A stretch of 64,000 nucleotides of DNA from Gemmiger formicilis. GTDB lineage: Bacteria; Bacillota; Clostridia; Oscillospirales; Ruminococcaceae. The stretch covers positions 62,001 to 126,000 of the forward strand of contig NZ_JANGCG010000003.1 in NCBI RefSeq assembly GCF_024462815.1, read 5' to 3'. How positions within the stretch are numbered: the stretch's first letter is position 1; each line of letters starts with the position of its first letter. The translations under genes were made by a program, and so were the position numbers. Under the pieces are notes generated by a model, which was not told the origin of the DNA, searched no databases, and saw nothing but the letters and a program-made list of their open reading frames with translations. This document shows positions 17,828 through 25,309 of the stretch, in pieces.

Positions 17828-19900
17828 ATGGGCTATGCAAGCAAAGACATCCGCAACATTCTGGTGGCCGGCCACGCCGGCTGCGGCAAAACAACGCTGA
17901 CCGAGGCACTGCTCTATATGAGTGGCGCGACCGAGCGTATGGGCCGCGTCGAGGACGGCACCACCGCCAGCGACTTTGACCCCGAGGAAATCCGTCGCAA
18001 GGCTTCGCTCAATTCCAGCGTCGTCCCTGTTGAGTACGAGGGTGTGAAGTACAACCTGATTGACGCACCGGGTCTGTTCGACTTTGAGACCGGCGCGGCC
18101 GAGGGCATTATGGCAGCCGAGAGCGTTCTGATTTGCGTTTCCGGCCGTTCCGGCGTGACCGTCGGTGCCGAGAAGGCCTACCAGCTGGCGCTGAAAAACA
18201 ACAAAGCGCGGATGGTTTTTGTGACAAAGACCGATTTGGAGAACGCAGACTACTTCAAGATTCTGGAGCAGATGAAGATTAAGTTTGGCCCCAGCGTCTG
18301 CCCCTGCGTTGTGCCGGTGCGTCTGGATGACGGCACCGTGGCGTACATCAACCTGTTCAGCCAGAAGGCCTTCAAGTATGAGGGTGGCAAGCAGGTCCAG
18401 ATTGACGTGCCCGACATCGGCCACCGTTTTGAGGGCTTGATTCAGGCTATGAGCGAGGCCATCGCCGAGACCGACGAGGCCCTGATGGAGAAATTCTTTG
18501 AGGGCGAGGCCTTCACCACCGAGGAAATCGTGCAGGGCATGGCCGCAGGCGTGCGCAGCGGCCAGATTACCCCTGTGTTCTGCGGCAGTGCCGTCAATAT
18601 GCAGGCACTGGATATGCTGCTGTACAATATGAATGTGCTGCTGCCCGGCGCGGACACCGCCGCCGCTGTGGGCGAGGCCAACGGCGAGCCGGTGGAAATC
18701 ACCGCCGACCCCGCCGCCCCGCTGTGCGCCTACGTCTTTAAGACCGTAGCAGACCCGTTTGTGGGCAAGCTGAGCTTTATCAAGGTGCTGTCCGGCAAGC
18801 TGAGCGCCACCAGCAGCGCCGTCAATGCGCGCACCGGCCAGCCGGAGCGTCTGGGCAAGACGTTGACCGTCTGCGGCAAGAAGCAGACCGACACCCCGGA
18901 GATCGCCGCGGGCGATATTGGCGCGGTTGCCAAGCTGGCCACCGCCAAGACCGGCGATACCCTGTGTGACCCGGCCCGCGTTGTGGCGCTGCCCGCACCG
19001 GTGTACCCCATCAGCTGCTACCGTATGGCAGTCAAGGTTGCCAAGAAGGGCGACGAGGGCAAGGTCAGTGGCGCGCTGGCCCGCCTGATGGAGGAGGACC
19101 CGGCCATCAACTTTGTGGTGGACGCCGAGACAAAGCAGCAGATTATCAGCGGCCTGGGCACCCAGCATCTGGAGGTTGCGCTGGCCAAACTGAAGAATAA
19201 GTTCGGCGTGGAAATCACGCTGGAAACCCCGCGTGTGCCCTACCGTGAGTCCATCCGCAAGAGCTGCAAGGCACAGGGCCGCCACAAGAAGCAGACCGGC
19301 GGCCACGGCCAGTTCGGTGATGTCTGGATTCAGTTCGAGCCTGTGGAGGGTGAGGGCATTGAATTTGCCGAGAACGTCTTTGGCGGCAGCGTGCCGAAGA
19401 ACTTCTTCCCCGCCGTTGAAAAGGGCGTCCGTCAGGCGGCCGAGCACGGCGTGCTGGCCGGTTACCCGATGGTAGGCATGAAGGCCACCCTGCTGGACGG
19501 CAGCTATCACCCTGTGGATTCCAGCGAAATGGCGTTCATTATGGCCGCGAAGCTGGCCTATAAGGCGGCCATCCCCGAGGCCGGCCCCATCCTGCTGGAG
19601 CCCATCGGCGCACTGAAGGCCCACGTCCCCGCCGACAACACCGGCGATATTATGGGCGAGGTCACGAAGCGCCGCGGCCGCGTGCTGGGTATGAACCCGG
19701 ACGAGGACGGCCTGCAGGTTGTCGAGGCCGAGGTGCCTGTAGCGGAGATGCAGGATTTCACTACCTTCCTGCGCCAGCTGACCCAGGGCCGCGGGTACTT
19801 TACCTTTGACTTTGTCCGCTACGAGACCCTGCCCCAGATGCTGGAAGCCAAGGTCATTGAGCAGGCCAAGGCACTGGGCAACCTGGCGGACGACGAGTAA
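17828..19900 (+). CDS. Elongation factor G-like translational GTPase (EF-G2 type)
   Basis: A 690-residue protein with the full EF-G layout: G domain (1-270), domain II (about 290-375), domains III-V (about 390-685, including YRESIRKSCKAQGRHKKQ and the GHGQFGDV segment). The GTPase motifs differ from housekeeping EF-G: P-loop GHAGCGKT instead of GHVDAGKT, DAPGLFDF instead of DTPGHVDF, and TKTD instead of NKMD. This matches the EF-G2 paralogue group of Firmicutes and Thermus rather than FusA. ATG 17828 is preferred to an in-frame TTG at 17819; AAAGAGG is 10 bases upstream. Likely ribosome-associated; exact role unknown. Confidence 0.85.
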   Translation: MGYASKDIRNILVAGHAGCGKTTLTEALLYMSGATERMGRVEDGTTASDFDPEEIRRKASLNSSVVPVEYEGVKYNLIDAPGLFDFETGAAEGIMAAESVLICVSGRSGVTVGAEKAYQLALKNNKARMVFVTKTDLENADYFKILEQMKIKFGPSVCPCVVPVRLDDGTVAYINLFSQKAFKYEGGKQVQIDVPDIGHRFEGLIQAMSEAIAETDEALMEKFFEGEAFTTEEIVQGMAAGVRSGQITPVFCGSAVNMQALDMLLYNMNVLLPGADTAAAVGEANGEPVEITADPAAPLCAYVFKTVADPFVGKLSFIKVLSGKLSATSSAVNARTGQPERLGKTLTVCGKKQTDTPEIAAGDIGAVAKLATAKTGDTLCDPARVVALPAPVYPISCYRMAVKVAKKGDEGKVSGALARLMEEDPAINFVVDAETKQQIISGLGTQHLEVALAKLKNKFGVEITLETPRVPYRESIRKSCKAQGRHKKQTGGHGQFGDVWIQFEPVEGEGIEFAENVFGGSVPKNFFPAVEKGVRQAAEHGVLAGYPMVGMKATLLDGSYHPVDSSEMAFIMAAKLAYKAAIPEAGPILLEPIGALKAHVPADNTGDIMGEVTKRRGRVLGMNPDEDGLQVVEAEVPVAEMQDFTTFLRQLTQGRGYFTFDFVRYETLPQMLEAKVIEQAKALGNLADDE

Positions 19901-19920
19901 GGTGCGGAGCGTTTGGTTTG

Positions 19921-19955
19921 TTCCTTTTCTTATAAGAAAAGGAACCGAAAAAGAA
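19921..19955 (+). repeat. Palindrome of the 3'-end-associated repeat family
   Basis: TTCCTTTTCTTATAAGAAAAGGAA (a perfect inverted repeat; given here only to show the arms TTCCTTTTCTTA) followed by CCGAAAAAGAATTTT, 20 bases after the EF-G2-like stop. Similar elements lie just after genes at 20194-20233 and 38886-38923, in the same orientation relative to the gene. Confidence 0.6.
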
Positions 19956-19969
19956 TTTTAAACAGTAAA

Positions 19970-20022
19970 AACAGCACCTGATTCCCGGTATGCGTGTGAC
20001 CGGAAGTCAGGTGCTGTTTGTC
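19970..20022. terminator. Long hairpin terminator after the EF-G2-like gene
   Basis: AACAGCACCTGA (19970-19981) pairs with TCAGGTGCTGTT (20007-20018); CCGGT and ACCGG extend the stem inside. TTTGTC follows. It may also serve the minus-strand gene. Confidence 0.65.
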
Positions 20023-20039
20023 GTATAGGAGCCCATTTG

Positions 20040-20165
20040 TAGGGGCGGGGTAGATGATAAACGGTAGGATATTGTTTTCGGTTCATTCGTAGGGCGGGGT
20101 GACCTCACCCCGCCGATGCCCGCCCGCAAAATGCCGTTCCCGGGAAACCACCGGGCCTATGCAAG
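20040..20165. repeat. REP-like palindrome cluster (block 2)
   Basis: GTAGGGGCGGGG, a linker GATGATAAACGG...GGTTCATTC, then GTAGGGCGGGGTGACCTC with CACCCCGCC, then AAAATGCCGTTCCCGGGAAACC. The linker closely matches block 1, so these two are copies of one longer unit. Confidence 0.7.
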
Positions 20166-20193
20166 CAATAACCGATAAAAGAAATATAATGTT

Positions 20194-20233
20194 TGGAATT
20201 TCTTTGGCTCTTTCTTTGCAAAGAAAGAACACA
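20194..20233 (-). repeat. Palindrome of the 3'-end-associated repeat family
   Basis: GGAATTTCTTTGG, then CTCTTTCTTTGCAAAGAAAGAAC. It lies immediately downstream of the glycosyltransferase stop at 20236. A near-identical copy is at 38886-38923. Confidence 0.65.
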
Positions 20234-20235
20234 AA

Positions 20236-21225
20236 TCACGTAATCTTCAGCGCCCGCTGCACGCGGTAGACGATGTACTGGAACAGCCCGGCAATCAGGC
20301 TACACTCCACCCAGAGGTAATTGGGCAGATTCCGCCAGCGGAATTTCGGCTTGTTCAGCTTCGGAAGCGCCACCCACGCCTCGTGAAAGCCCTTGGCATA
20401 GTCATTGCCAAAGCCGCGGAAGCGGAACATAATGACCTTCAGCAGATACCCCAACAGCATCGGGATAAAATTCAGCACCAGCATCAGCACCGGCTGGTTT
20501 TTGTAGGGCAGCAGGATGCTGTTGCGACCGCTCTGGATGCTTTTGAAGGGGTTGTACCGCACCGCGCCGGTGGTGGCACCGCAGATGTGGCGGCAGCGCG
20601 CCGTGGGGCAATAGACGTTCCTGTAGCCGAAATTGTTGGCGCGCCAGCTTAAATCAACGTCCTCATAATAGGCAAAAAACAGCTCGTCAAAGACGCCGAT
20701 TTCATCCAGAATTGACTTGCGGTAGAGCGCCGCACCGCCGCAGGCACTGAATACCCGGCAGGGCTTTGTGTAACGGCTGGCCTTCAGACCATCGCCGCGC
20801 TTGCAGGCAAAGCCTAGAATCGTCACGTAATCGCCCGCGTCATCGGCCAGCTCCGGCTCATAGTAGCGCAGCATCAGGCTGCTCACGGCAAAAATTTTCA
20901 GGTCGGCGTCGGCGGTCTTGATCAGCTCCGCCAGCCAGTCCGGCTCGGCAAAGGCATCGTTGTTGAACAGCACGGCATATTCGCCCTTGGCAATCGCAAT
21001 GCCCTGATTCACCGCGTGGGAAAAGCCGGTATTTTCGGCGTTTTCAATCAGCGTGTAGCGGTCGTGGCCGCGGTAGCTGCGGGCAATGTCCAGGCTTTCA
21101 TCGGTGGAGCCGTTGTCAATGACAATCAGCTCAAAGTCCTGCTCCGTCTGTGCCCAGATGGACTCGATGGAGTCCCGCAGCCAGCCCGCGCCGTTCAGAT
21201 TGGGGATGATGACAGATGCTTTCAT
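20236..21225 (-). CDS. Family 2 glycosyltransferase with C-terminal membrane segments
   Basis: A 329-residue GT-A enzyme. The N-terminal nucleotide-sugar domain opens KASVIIPNLNGAGWLRDSI, with the DNGSTDES motif near residue 38, FNNDAFAEPDWL (the DxD-type region) near 95, and YYEDVDLSWRANNFGY near 190, as in rhamnosyl- and N-glycan-type GT2 proteins. Hydrophobic stretches near 250-275 and 300-320 suggest membrane attachment. ATG 21225 is chosen because GGAGGTG is just upstream; an earlier in-frame start would overlap the zinc-ribbon gene. It lies 10 bases after that gene, so the two are likely co-transcribed. It probably adds sugars to a surface glycan or glycoprotein; substrate unknown. Confidence 0.85.
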   Translation of the reverse strand: MKASVIIPNLNGAGWLRDSIESIWAQTEQDFELIVIDNGSTDESLDIARSYRGHDRYTLIENAENTGFSHAVNQGIAIAKGEYAVLFNNDAFAEPDWLAELIKTADADLKIFAVSSLMLRYYEPELADDAGDYVTILGFACKRGDGLKASRYTKPCRVFSACGGAALYRKSILDEIGVFDELFFAYYEDVDLSWRANNFGYRNVYCPTARCRHICGATTGAVRYNPFKSIQSGRNSILLPYKNQPVLMLVLNFIPMLLGYLLKVIMFRFRGFGNDYAKGFHEAWVALPKLNKPKFRWRNLPNYLWVECSLIAGLFQYIVYRVQRALKIT

Positions 21226-21235
21226 GGGCACCTCC

Positions 21236-21646
21236 TCAGCGCATATAGTAGTAGCTGTAGGCCAGCTGGCTGTGCAGCACCGCGCTGAATACCAGCGAGA
21301 CCACCAGCACAAACAGCGCAACCACGGCAATTACCACCAGCGTGCGGATGAGGTAGCTGCGCGCCAGCCGCTTGCGGGCGGGGTTGTCCGTTCCGCCAAA
21401 GCTCCACACCAGCGCGAGGATGAGCCCGACCAGCGGGATGGCAAACAGCAGCATCGTGATGGTGGTGTCAGCTTGGCTCATGGCGGGGATGCGCTCCTCC
21501 GGCTCGTCCGCCTCATACAGCGGCGCGGCTTGGCCGGGCTGGGGGGCAGCGGCGCGCACCGCCGCAGGGGCCGGGGTGCCGCACTGCGGGCAGTGGTCAG
21601 CGTCATGCGGCAGCAGCAGGCCGCAGTTTTTACAAAAGCGTAGCAT
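21236..21646 (-). CDS. Zinc-ribbon membrane protein
   Basis: A 136-residue protein. The N-terminus has a four-cysteine zinc ribbon (CKNCG at 5-9 and CPQCG at 19-23), then an Ala/Pro-rich linker and two strong hydrophobic segments (about 63-82 and 100-125). Such small zinc-ribbon membrane proteins are widespread in clostridia without a known function. It starts 10 bases downstream of the Lrp gene and is followed 10 bases later by the glycosyltransferase, which suggests a three-gene operon. Confidence 0.7.
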   Translation of the reverse strand: MLRFCKNCGLLLPHDADHCPQCGTPAPAAVRAAAPQPGQAAPLYEADEPEERIPAMSQADTTITMLLFAIPLVGLILALVWSFGGTDNPARKRLARSYLIRTLVVIAVVALFVLVVSLVFSAVLHSQLAYSYYYMR

Positions 21647-21656
21647 AGGTACCTCG

Positions 21657-22091
21657 TTATTCGTCCAGCGCCAGACTGCGGTCCAGCTGGGTGTTCAGGA
21701 TAATCTGCGTGTTGGTGGAGCCCATCTTCTGCATCTTGGTCAGCAGATGCTCCAGCGCGTCAATGTCGGTGCAGCTTACCTTAATAATAAAGTTGTAGCT
21801 GCCGGTCACGCGGAAGCACTGCAGAACCTGCGGCTCCTGCTCAATCATGGAAAGAAAGCTGGCGCGTGTGGCGGCATCCACCAGCACCGAAATCAGCGCC
21901 TCGACCCGGGCCGGGGCATCGGGGTGGCGCAGCACAACGGTGTACCCGCCAATGACGCCCTCCTGCTCCAGCCGGTGGATACGGCTGGAAACCGCAGGGC
22001 TGGTCAGGCTGACCTGCTGGGCAATGTCTTTGACAGGCATACGCGCATTTTCCGCCAGCAGCTGCAATATTTTGTGATCCAAATCATCCAT
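21657..22091 (-). CDS. Lrp/AsnC family transcriptional regulator
   Basis: A 144-residue protein of normal Lrp length. Residues 1-60 form the helix-turn-helix (LDHKILQLLAENARMPVKDI, SSRIHRLEQEGVIGGY). Residues 65-140 form the RAM ligand-binding domain (VLQCFRVTGSYNFIIKVSC). ATG 22091 is used because AGGAG precedes it; 27 more in-frame codons upstream are AT-rich and not family-like. Lrp proteins respond to amino acids; the target here is unknown. It is divergent from the small-RNA candidate and the antiporter gene. Confidence 0.9.
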   Translation of the reverse strand: MDDLDHKILQLLAENARMPVKDIAQQVSLTSPAVSSRIHRLEQEGVIGGYTVVLRHPDAPARVEALISVLVDAATRASFLSMIEQEPQVLQCFRVTGSYNFIIKVSCTDIDALEHLLTKMQKMGSTNTQIILNTQLDRSLALDE

Positions 22092-22269
22092 GAAAATGAC
22101 TCCTTGCTTTTGTTTTGTATAATGCGCACAAAAAAATAAAGTGAAGTATACAGTCATTGTTATCTTTAACAAAATTTAAAAAGTATGCTTTTTTGTGCGC
22201 TTGCTAAATAAAATTAAGTTGTTGTGGTTTTATTATAATCTTTTGAAAACCAAAATGCAAGTATGACAT

Positions 22270-22297
22270 TTGACTTTTTAAGAAAACTTGCTATAAT
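22270..22297 (+). promoter_or_regulatory. Strong promoter with no ORF behind it
   Basis: TTGACT (22270-22275), 16 bases, TATAAT (22292-22297). Transcription would start near 22304 and meet the terminator at 22364-22390. Confidence 0.65.
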
Positions 22298-22302
22298 AAT
22301 GT

Positions 22303-22392
22303 TTGTAATCAATCAAGACATTCACTGACCTTTATATACTTTCCCACCCCTCTATGCACAAAGCCCCGCAGGTAACCCCTGCGGGGTTTTGT
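22303..22392 (+). ncRNA. Candidate small RNA of about 90 nt
   Basis: The interval from the promoter at 22270-22297 to a strong terminator (CCCCGCAGG, loop TAACC, CCTGCGGGG, TTTTGTGTTTG) contains no ORF. The unpaired middle has a C-rich patch, TTTCCCACCCCTCT (22340-22353), complementary to Shine-Dalgarno-like AGAGGGGTGGG. Such patches are typical of Firmicutes base-pairing RNAs. The next gene has its own promoter, so this is not simply its leader. No family match is claimed. Confidence 0.5.
22364..22392 (+). terminator. Terminator of the small-RNA candidate
   Basis: A perfect 9-bp GC-rich stem (22364-22372 with 22378-22386) and 5-base loop, followed by TTTTGTGTTTG. Confidence 0.8.
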
Positions 22393-22439
22393 GTTTGCGT
22401 GAACAGGACATAAACCGAAAAGGTGTGTAAAATAAGGGC

Positions 22440-22545
22440 CCCGCCGTGTTGACCAAGGGGTGGGAGAGGCTCGCTGCCGCCTGAAGCAGGATGCCTGCCC
22501 GCGGGCTGCCGCCACTTATCGCCTGCGGGCAGCCTGCCAAAACGG
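22440..22545. other. GC-rich structured intergenic stretch
   Basis: No plausible gene. AGGGGTGGGA at 22456-22465 is a perfect complement of TCCCACCCCT (22342-22351) in the small-RNA candidate. GCCTGCCCGCGGGCTGCC and GCCTGCGGGCAGCC further on can form GC-rich hairpins. Confidence 0.4.
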
Positions 22546-22573
22546 CATTTTAACATTTTTAAGTCTGTGGGGT

Positions 22574-22603
22574 TTGACGCACCCTGTATGGGTGTGCTAT
22601 AAT
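22574..22603 (+). promoter_or_regulatory. Promoter of the Ca/Na antiporter gene
   Basis: TTGACG (22574-22579), 18 bases, TATAAT (22598-22603), 42 bases before ATG 22646. Confidence 0.65.
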
Positions 22604-22645
22604 AAAAATTCCGGCGTTATACGTCATTTTTACGGAGGAATTGCG

Positions 22646-23605
22646 ATGCTTATCCCTGTGCTTTTGTTCATTGTCGGCCTTTTGTTCCTGATTAAGGGCG
22701 GTGACTGGTTCGTGGACGGTGCGTCCGCGCTGGCCCGCCGCTTCCATCTGCCGGAGTTGCTGATTGGCGCAACGGTAGTCTCCATCGGCACCACCCTGCC
22801 CGAGGTCATGGTCTCCACGATGTCGGCCCTCTCCGGCCACGGCGAGATTGCCTACGGCAACGCCATCGGCTCGGTCATCTGCAATGCGGCGCTGATTGCA
22901 GCCATCACGATTGCGGTGCGCCCCGGCAAGGTTGACCCCAAGACGCTCAAGACCCCGGTCGCCTTCTTCTTCGCGGCGGCGGCCATCTACTGCATTGCTG
23001 CCTATGTGTTCGACAAATTCACCCGCGTGATGGGCGTTATCATGCTGGCCATGTTTGTGGCGTACATGATTGTCAACGTTCTGCAGATGAAAAACGCCCC
23101 CGCCGAGGTCCACGAGGAGGCCGAGGAGGAGATGTCTCTGCCCAAGACGCTGGGGCTGCTGGTTGTTGGTGCGGTGCTGATTGCGGTGGGCGCCAACCTG
23201 CTGGTGGATAACGGCACCCTGATTGCGCAGGCCCTCGGCGTGCCGGAGAGCGTCATCGCGCTGACCTTTGTGGCGCTGGGCACCTCTCTGCCGGAGCTTA
23301 TCACGGCTATCACCTCCCTGATGAAGGGCCACAGCGATTTGTCTCTGGGCAACGTCATCGGCGCAAACGTGTTCAATCTGGTGCTGGTCAGCGGCGTGTC
23401 CGTCACGCTGGCTCCCTTCACAATTCCGCAGAGCAACACCCTGTTCGGCATCAATTCCAGCCTCGTGCTCGATTTGCCGGTTATGCTGGCCGTTATGCTG
23501 ATTCTGACGGTTCCCGCCCTCGTCAAGGGCAAGCTGAACCGCGCACAGGGCATCACCCTGCTGGCGATTTATGCAGCGTTCTGCGTGGTGCAGTTTGTGA
23601 TGTAA
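22646..23605 (+). CDS. Calcium/sodium antiporter (YrbG-like CaCA family)
   Basis: A 319-residue membrane protein with about ten hydrophobic segments and the two alpha-repeat signatures of the CaCA superfamily: GATVVSIGTTLPEVMVS near residue 45 and LTFVALGTSLPELITA near 205, each followed by a GNxxGSVxxN/GNVIGANVFN motif. An acidic loop EVHEEAEEEM separates the halves. GGAGG precedes ATG 22646; the track of open frame upstream is not family-like. It exchanges cytosolic Ca2+ for Na+ (or H+) across the membrane. It appears to be monocistronic. Confidence 0.92.
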   Translation: MLIPVLLFIVGLLFLIKGGDWFVDGASALARRFHLPELLIGATVVSIGTTLPEVMVSTMSALSGHGEIAYGNAIGSVICNAALIAAITIAVRPGKVDPKTLKTPVAFFFAAAAIYCIAAYVFDKFTRVMGVIMLAMFVAYMIVNVLQMKNAPAEVHEEAEEEMSLPKTLGLLVVGAVLIAVGANLLVDNGTLIAQALGVPESVIALTFVALGTSLPELITAITSLMKGHSDLSLGNVIGANVFNLVLVSGVSVTLAPFTIPQSNTLFGINSSLVLDLPVMLAVMLILTVPALVKGKLNRAQGITLLAIYAAFCVVQFVM

Positions 23606-23624
23606 ACTGGCCCTGTTGACGGGC

Positions 23625-23795
23625 ACTCCGTAGGGCGGGGTGACCCCGTCCCGCCGTAAGCGTGCGGTGGTATGCCGTTTCCAGACTGCCGCTGTAGGGG
23701 GCGGCGTCCCCGACGCCCCGCGGCGGTTGCCCGGCAAATGATGCCAGCGGAAAACCGCCGACGGAGGGGTCTTGCCCCTCCCTACAGGACCCTAA
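23625..23795. repeat. REP-like palindrome cluster (block 3)
   Basis: The gap 23606-23873 contains GTAGGGCGGGGTGACCCCG, then GGTATGCCGTTTCCAGACTG, GTAGGGGGCGGCGTCCCC with GACGCCCCGCGG, and GAGGGGTCTTGCCCCTCCCTAC: three palindromic cores in a row. Confidence 0.7.
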
Positions 23796-23873
23796 AAAGA
23801 GCACCCCATGCATCGGGTGCTCTTTTGTTATTTTCCGGCGCGGCGCGGCATACACTGGCGCGAGGTGATGTGT

Positions 23874-24563
23874 ATGCTGGGCATTTTTGGCTTGTTTTTG
23901 CGGGCGGCGGCGGGGCATATTCTGTATCTGGCGCTGCATCTGGAAAGCAGCTCCTTTCCGCGCCCTCTGCCGCTGGAGCAGGAACGTGCAGCCTTCTCCG
24001 ACCTGCAAAAGGGCGGGGCGGCTGCCGCGGCGGCGCGGGATACGCTGATACGCCATAATCTGCGGCTGGTGGCGCATATCTGCAAAAAATACTATGCGGG
24101 CGCCGCCGCGCAGGATGATATGATTTCCATTGGCACTATCGGCCTGATCAAGGCCGTGGACACCTTTGACCCAGGCAAGGGCCGCCCCTTTGCCAGCTAT
24201 GCCAGCCGCTGCATTGAAAATGAGCTGCGCATGGAGCTGCGCCGGACACGGCGTACGGGGCAGACAGCATCGCTGCAGGAGCCGCTGGAGGCCGATGGCC
24301 AGCTCACTCTGGCGGATACCCTGCCCGATGAAGGCAATCTGGCGGAGGACTGCGAGAGCCGCGCCGATGCCGCACGCCTGCGGGCGCTGGTGGACACCCT
24401 ACCCCCGCGGGAGCAAACCATCCTGCGGCTGCGGTACGGCCTGGGCGGCGAGCCGCACACCCAACAGCAGACCGCCGCGCAGCTGCACATCAGCCGCAGC
24501 TATGTTTCCCGGCTGGAAAAGCGGGCGCTGAAGGCGATTGAAAAGGGCTGGTTGAGTGAGTGA
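23874..24563 (+). CDS. Sigma-70 family factor resembling mother-cell sigma-K
   Basis: A 229-residue sigma factor. After a hydrophobic N-terminal stretch (about 1-25), SSFPRPLPLEQE resembles the pro-SigK/SigE junction. Region 2 follows (LRLVAHICKKYY, DDMISIGTIGLIKAVDTFDP, FASYASRCIENELRMELRR) and then region 4 (LPPREQTILRLRYGLGG, TAAQLHISRSYVSRLEKRAL). The order and length match SigK, which drives late sporulation genes. I chose ATG 23874 because GAGGTG is 6 bases upstream; ATG 23868 overlaps that site. No other sporulation gene is in the window. Whether the organism sporulates cannot be told from here. Confidence 0.8.
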   Translation: MLGIFGLFLRAAAGHILYLALHLESSSFPRPLPLEQERAAFSDLQKGGAAAAAARDTLIRHNLRLVAHICKKYYAGAAAQDDMISIGTIGLIKAVDTFDPGKGRPFASYASRCIENELRMELRRTRRTGQTASLQEPLEADGQLTLADTLPDEGNLAEDCESRADAARLRALVDTLPPREQTILRLRYGLGGEPHTQQQTAAQLHISRSYVSRLEKRALKAIEKGWLSE

Positions 24564-24631
24564 ATTTGCCGGGCAACAGGTTAATCGAAACTGGAACGGC
24601 GGGAATATACAAAATTGCACTTTGCGGCAGA

Positions 24632-24677
24632 TGTGTGGCAGAGTGTGGCAACACGTGCCACACGTCCGCCACACACA
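24632..24677. repeat. Long imperfect palindrome built from GTGTGGCA
   Basis: TGTGTGGCAGAGTGTGGCA, loop ACACG, then TGCCACACGTCCGCCACACA. No U-run follows, so it is not a typical terminator. It lies between the sigma factor gene and the BlaI gene. The rest of the gap 24564-24866 holds the BlaI promoter and otherwise nothing I recognise. Confidence 0.55.
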
Positions 24678-24796
24678 AGTAAAGTGACGAACCTATGTTT
24701 TAAAGCGAAAAGTCTGCCGAAAAGGCCTGAAATGTGATAGAACTGTTAAGATATTATATTGTAACGAAAAAGAATGAAAAATTTTTAAGAAAATCG

Positions 24797-24836
24797 TTGA
24801 CATTTTCCTAACAAAAAGATACTATGAGTATATAGT
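24797..24836 (+). promoter_or_regulatory. Promoter and candidate operator of the BlaI-like gene
   Basis: TTGACA (24797-24802), 17 bases, TACTAT (24820-24825). An inverted repeat ACTAT-GAGTAT-ATAGT (24821-24836) overlaps the -10, well placed for autorepression by the winged-helix protein. Confidence 0.6.
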
Positions 24837-24866
24837 TGATTTAAATTGGGAGAGAGGTATACCAAC

Positions 24867-25235
24867 GTGCATCTGACGAAAAGCGAACAACAGATTATGG
24901 AAATCTTCTGGCAGGCAGACCACGCTATGGCACAGACCGAGGTTGTGTCCACCTGTGTGGACCGTAAATGGAAGGAGCGCTCCATTTTCTCCATGCTGAA
25001 CAGCCTGATGGAGAAGGGCGTTCTGCGTGAGGTCGGCTTTGTGCGCAGCGGCAAGACGTATGCCCGCACTTTTGAGCCCGCCGTTTCCCACGCCGAGTAT
25101 CTGGCCGGTGTTGTGGCAGAGCAGCTGCCCGCAAAGCAGTTGCCCGAGCTTCTGGCTGCCCTGCTGCAGAAGGTGGAGACTACCCCCGCCATCCAGAAGG
25201 AAATGCGCGCCGCCATGCGGGATAACGCACAGTAA
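24867..25235 (+). CDS. BlaI/MecI/CopY family repressor
   Basis: A 122-residue winged-helix protein: HLTKSEQQIMEIFWQADHAM, QTEVVSTCVDRKWKERSIFSMLNSLMEKGVL and the wing SGKTYARTFEP, then a helical dimerisation tail (AEQLPAKQLPELLAALLQKVE). The likely start is GTG 24867, with GGGAGAGAGG nine bases upstream. Family members repress beta-lactamase, copper or related genes and are often next to a BlaR1-like membrane protease; none is present here, so this is an orphan copy. A palindrome over its own -10 suggests autoregulation. Confidence 0.85.
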   Translation: MHLTKSEQQIMEIFWQADHAMAQTEVVSTCVDRKWKERSIFSMLNSLMEKGVLREVGFVRSGKTYARTFEPAVSHAEYLAGVVAEQLPAKQLPELLAALLQKVETTPAIQKEMRAAMRDNAQ

Positions 25236-25250
25236 ATCCATAATAATAAA

Positions 25251-25287
25251 AGCACCGCCAACCTGACGTTGGACGGTGCTTTTTTGT
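25251..25287 (+). terminator. Terminator of the BlaI-like gene
   Basis: AGCACCGCCAAC pairs with GTTGGACGGTGCT (one bulged A), then a T6 tract. Confidence 0.85.
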
Positions 25288-25309
25288 GCCTATGGGGGCG
25301 GCTGTGCGG

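Noticed and set aside
17774-19624. 616-codon antisense ORF over the EF-G2-like gene
   Set aside because: Low-complexity His/Gly/Leu-rich translation with no motif, opposite a clear EF-G family gene.
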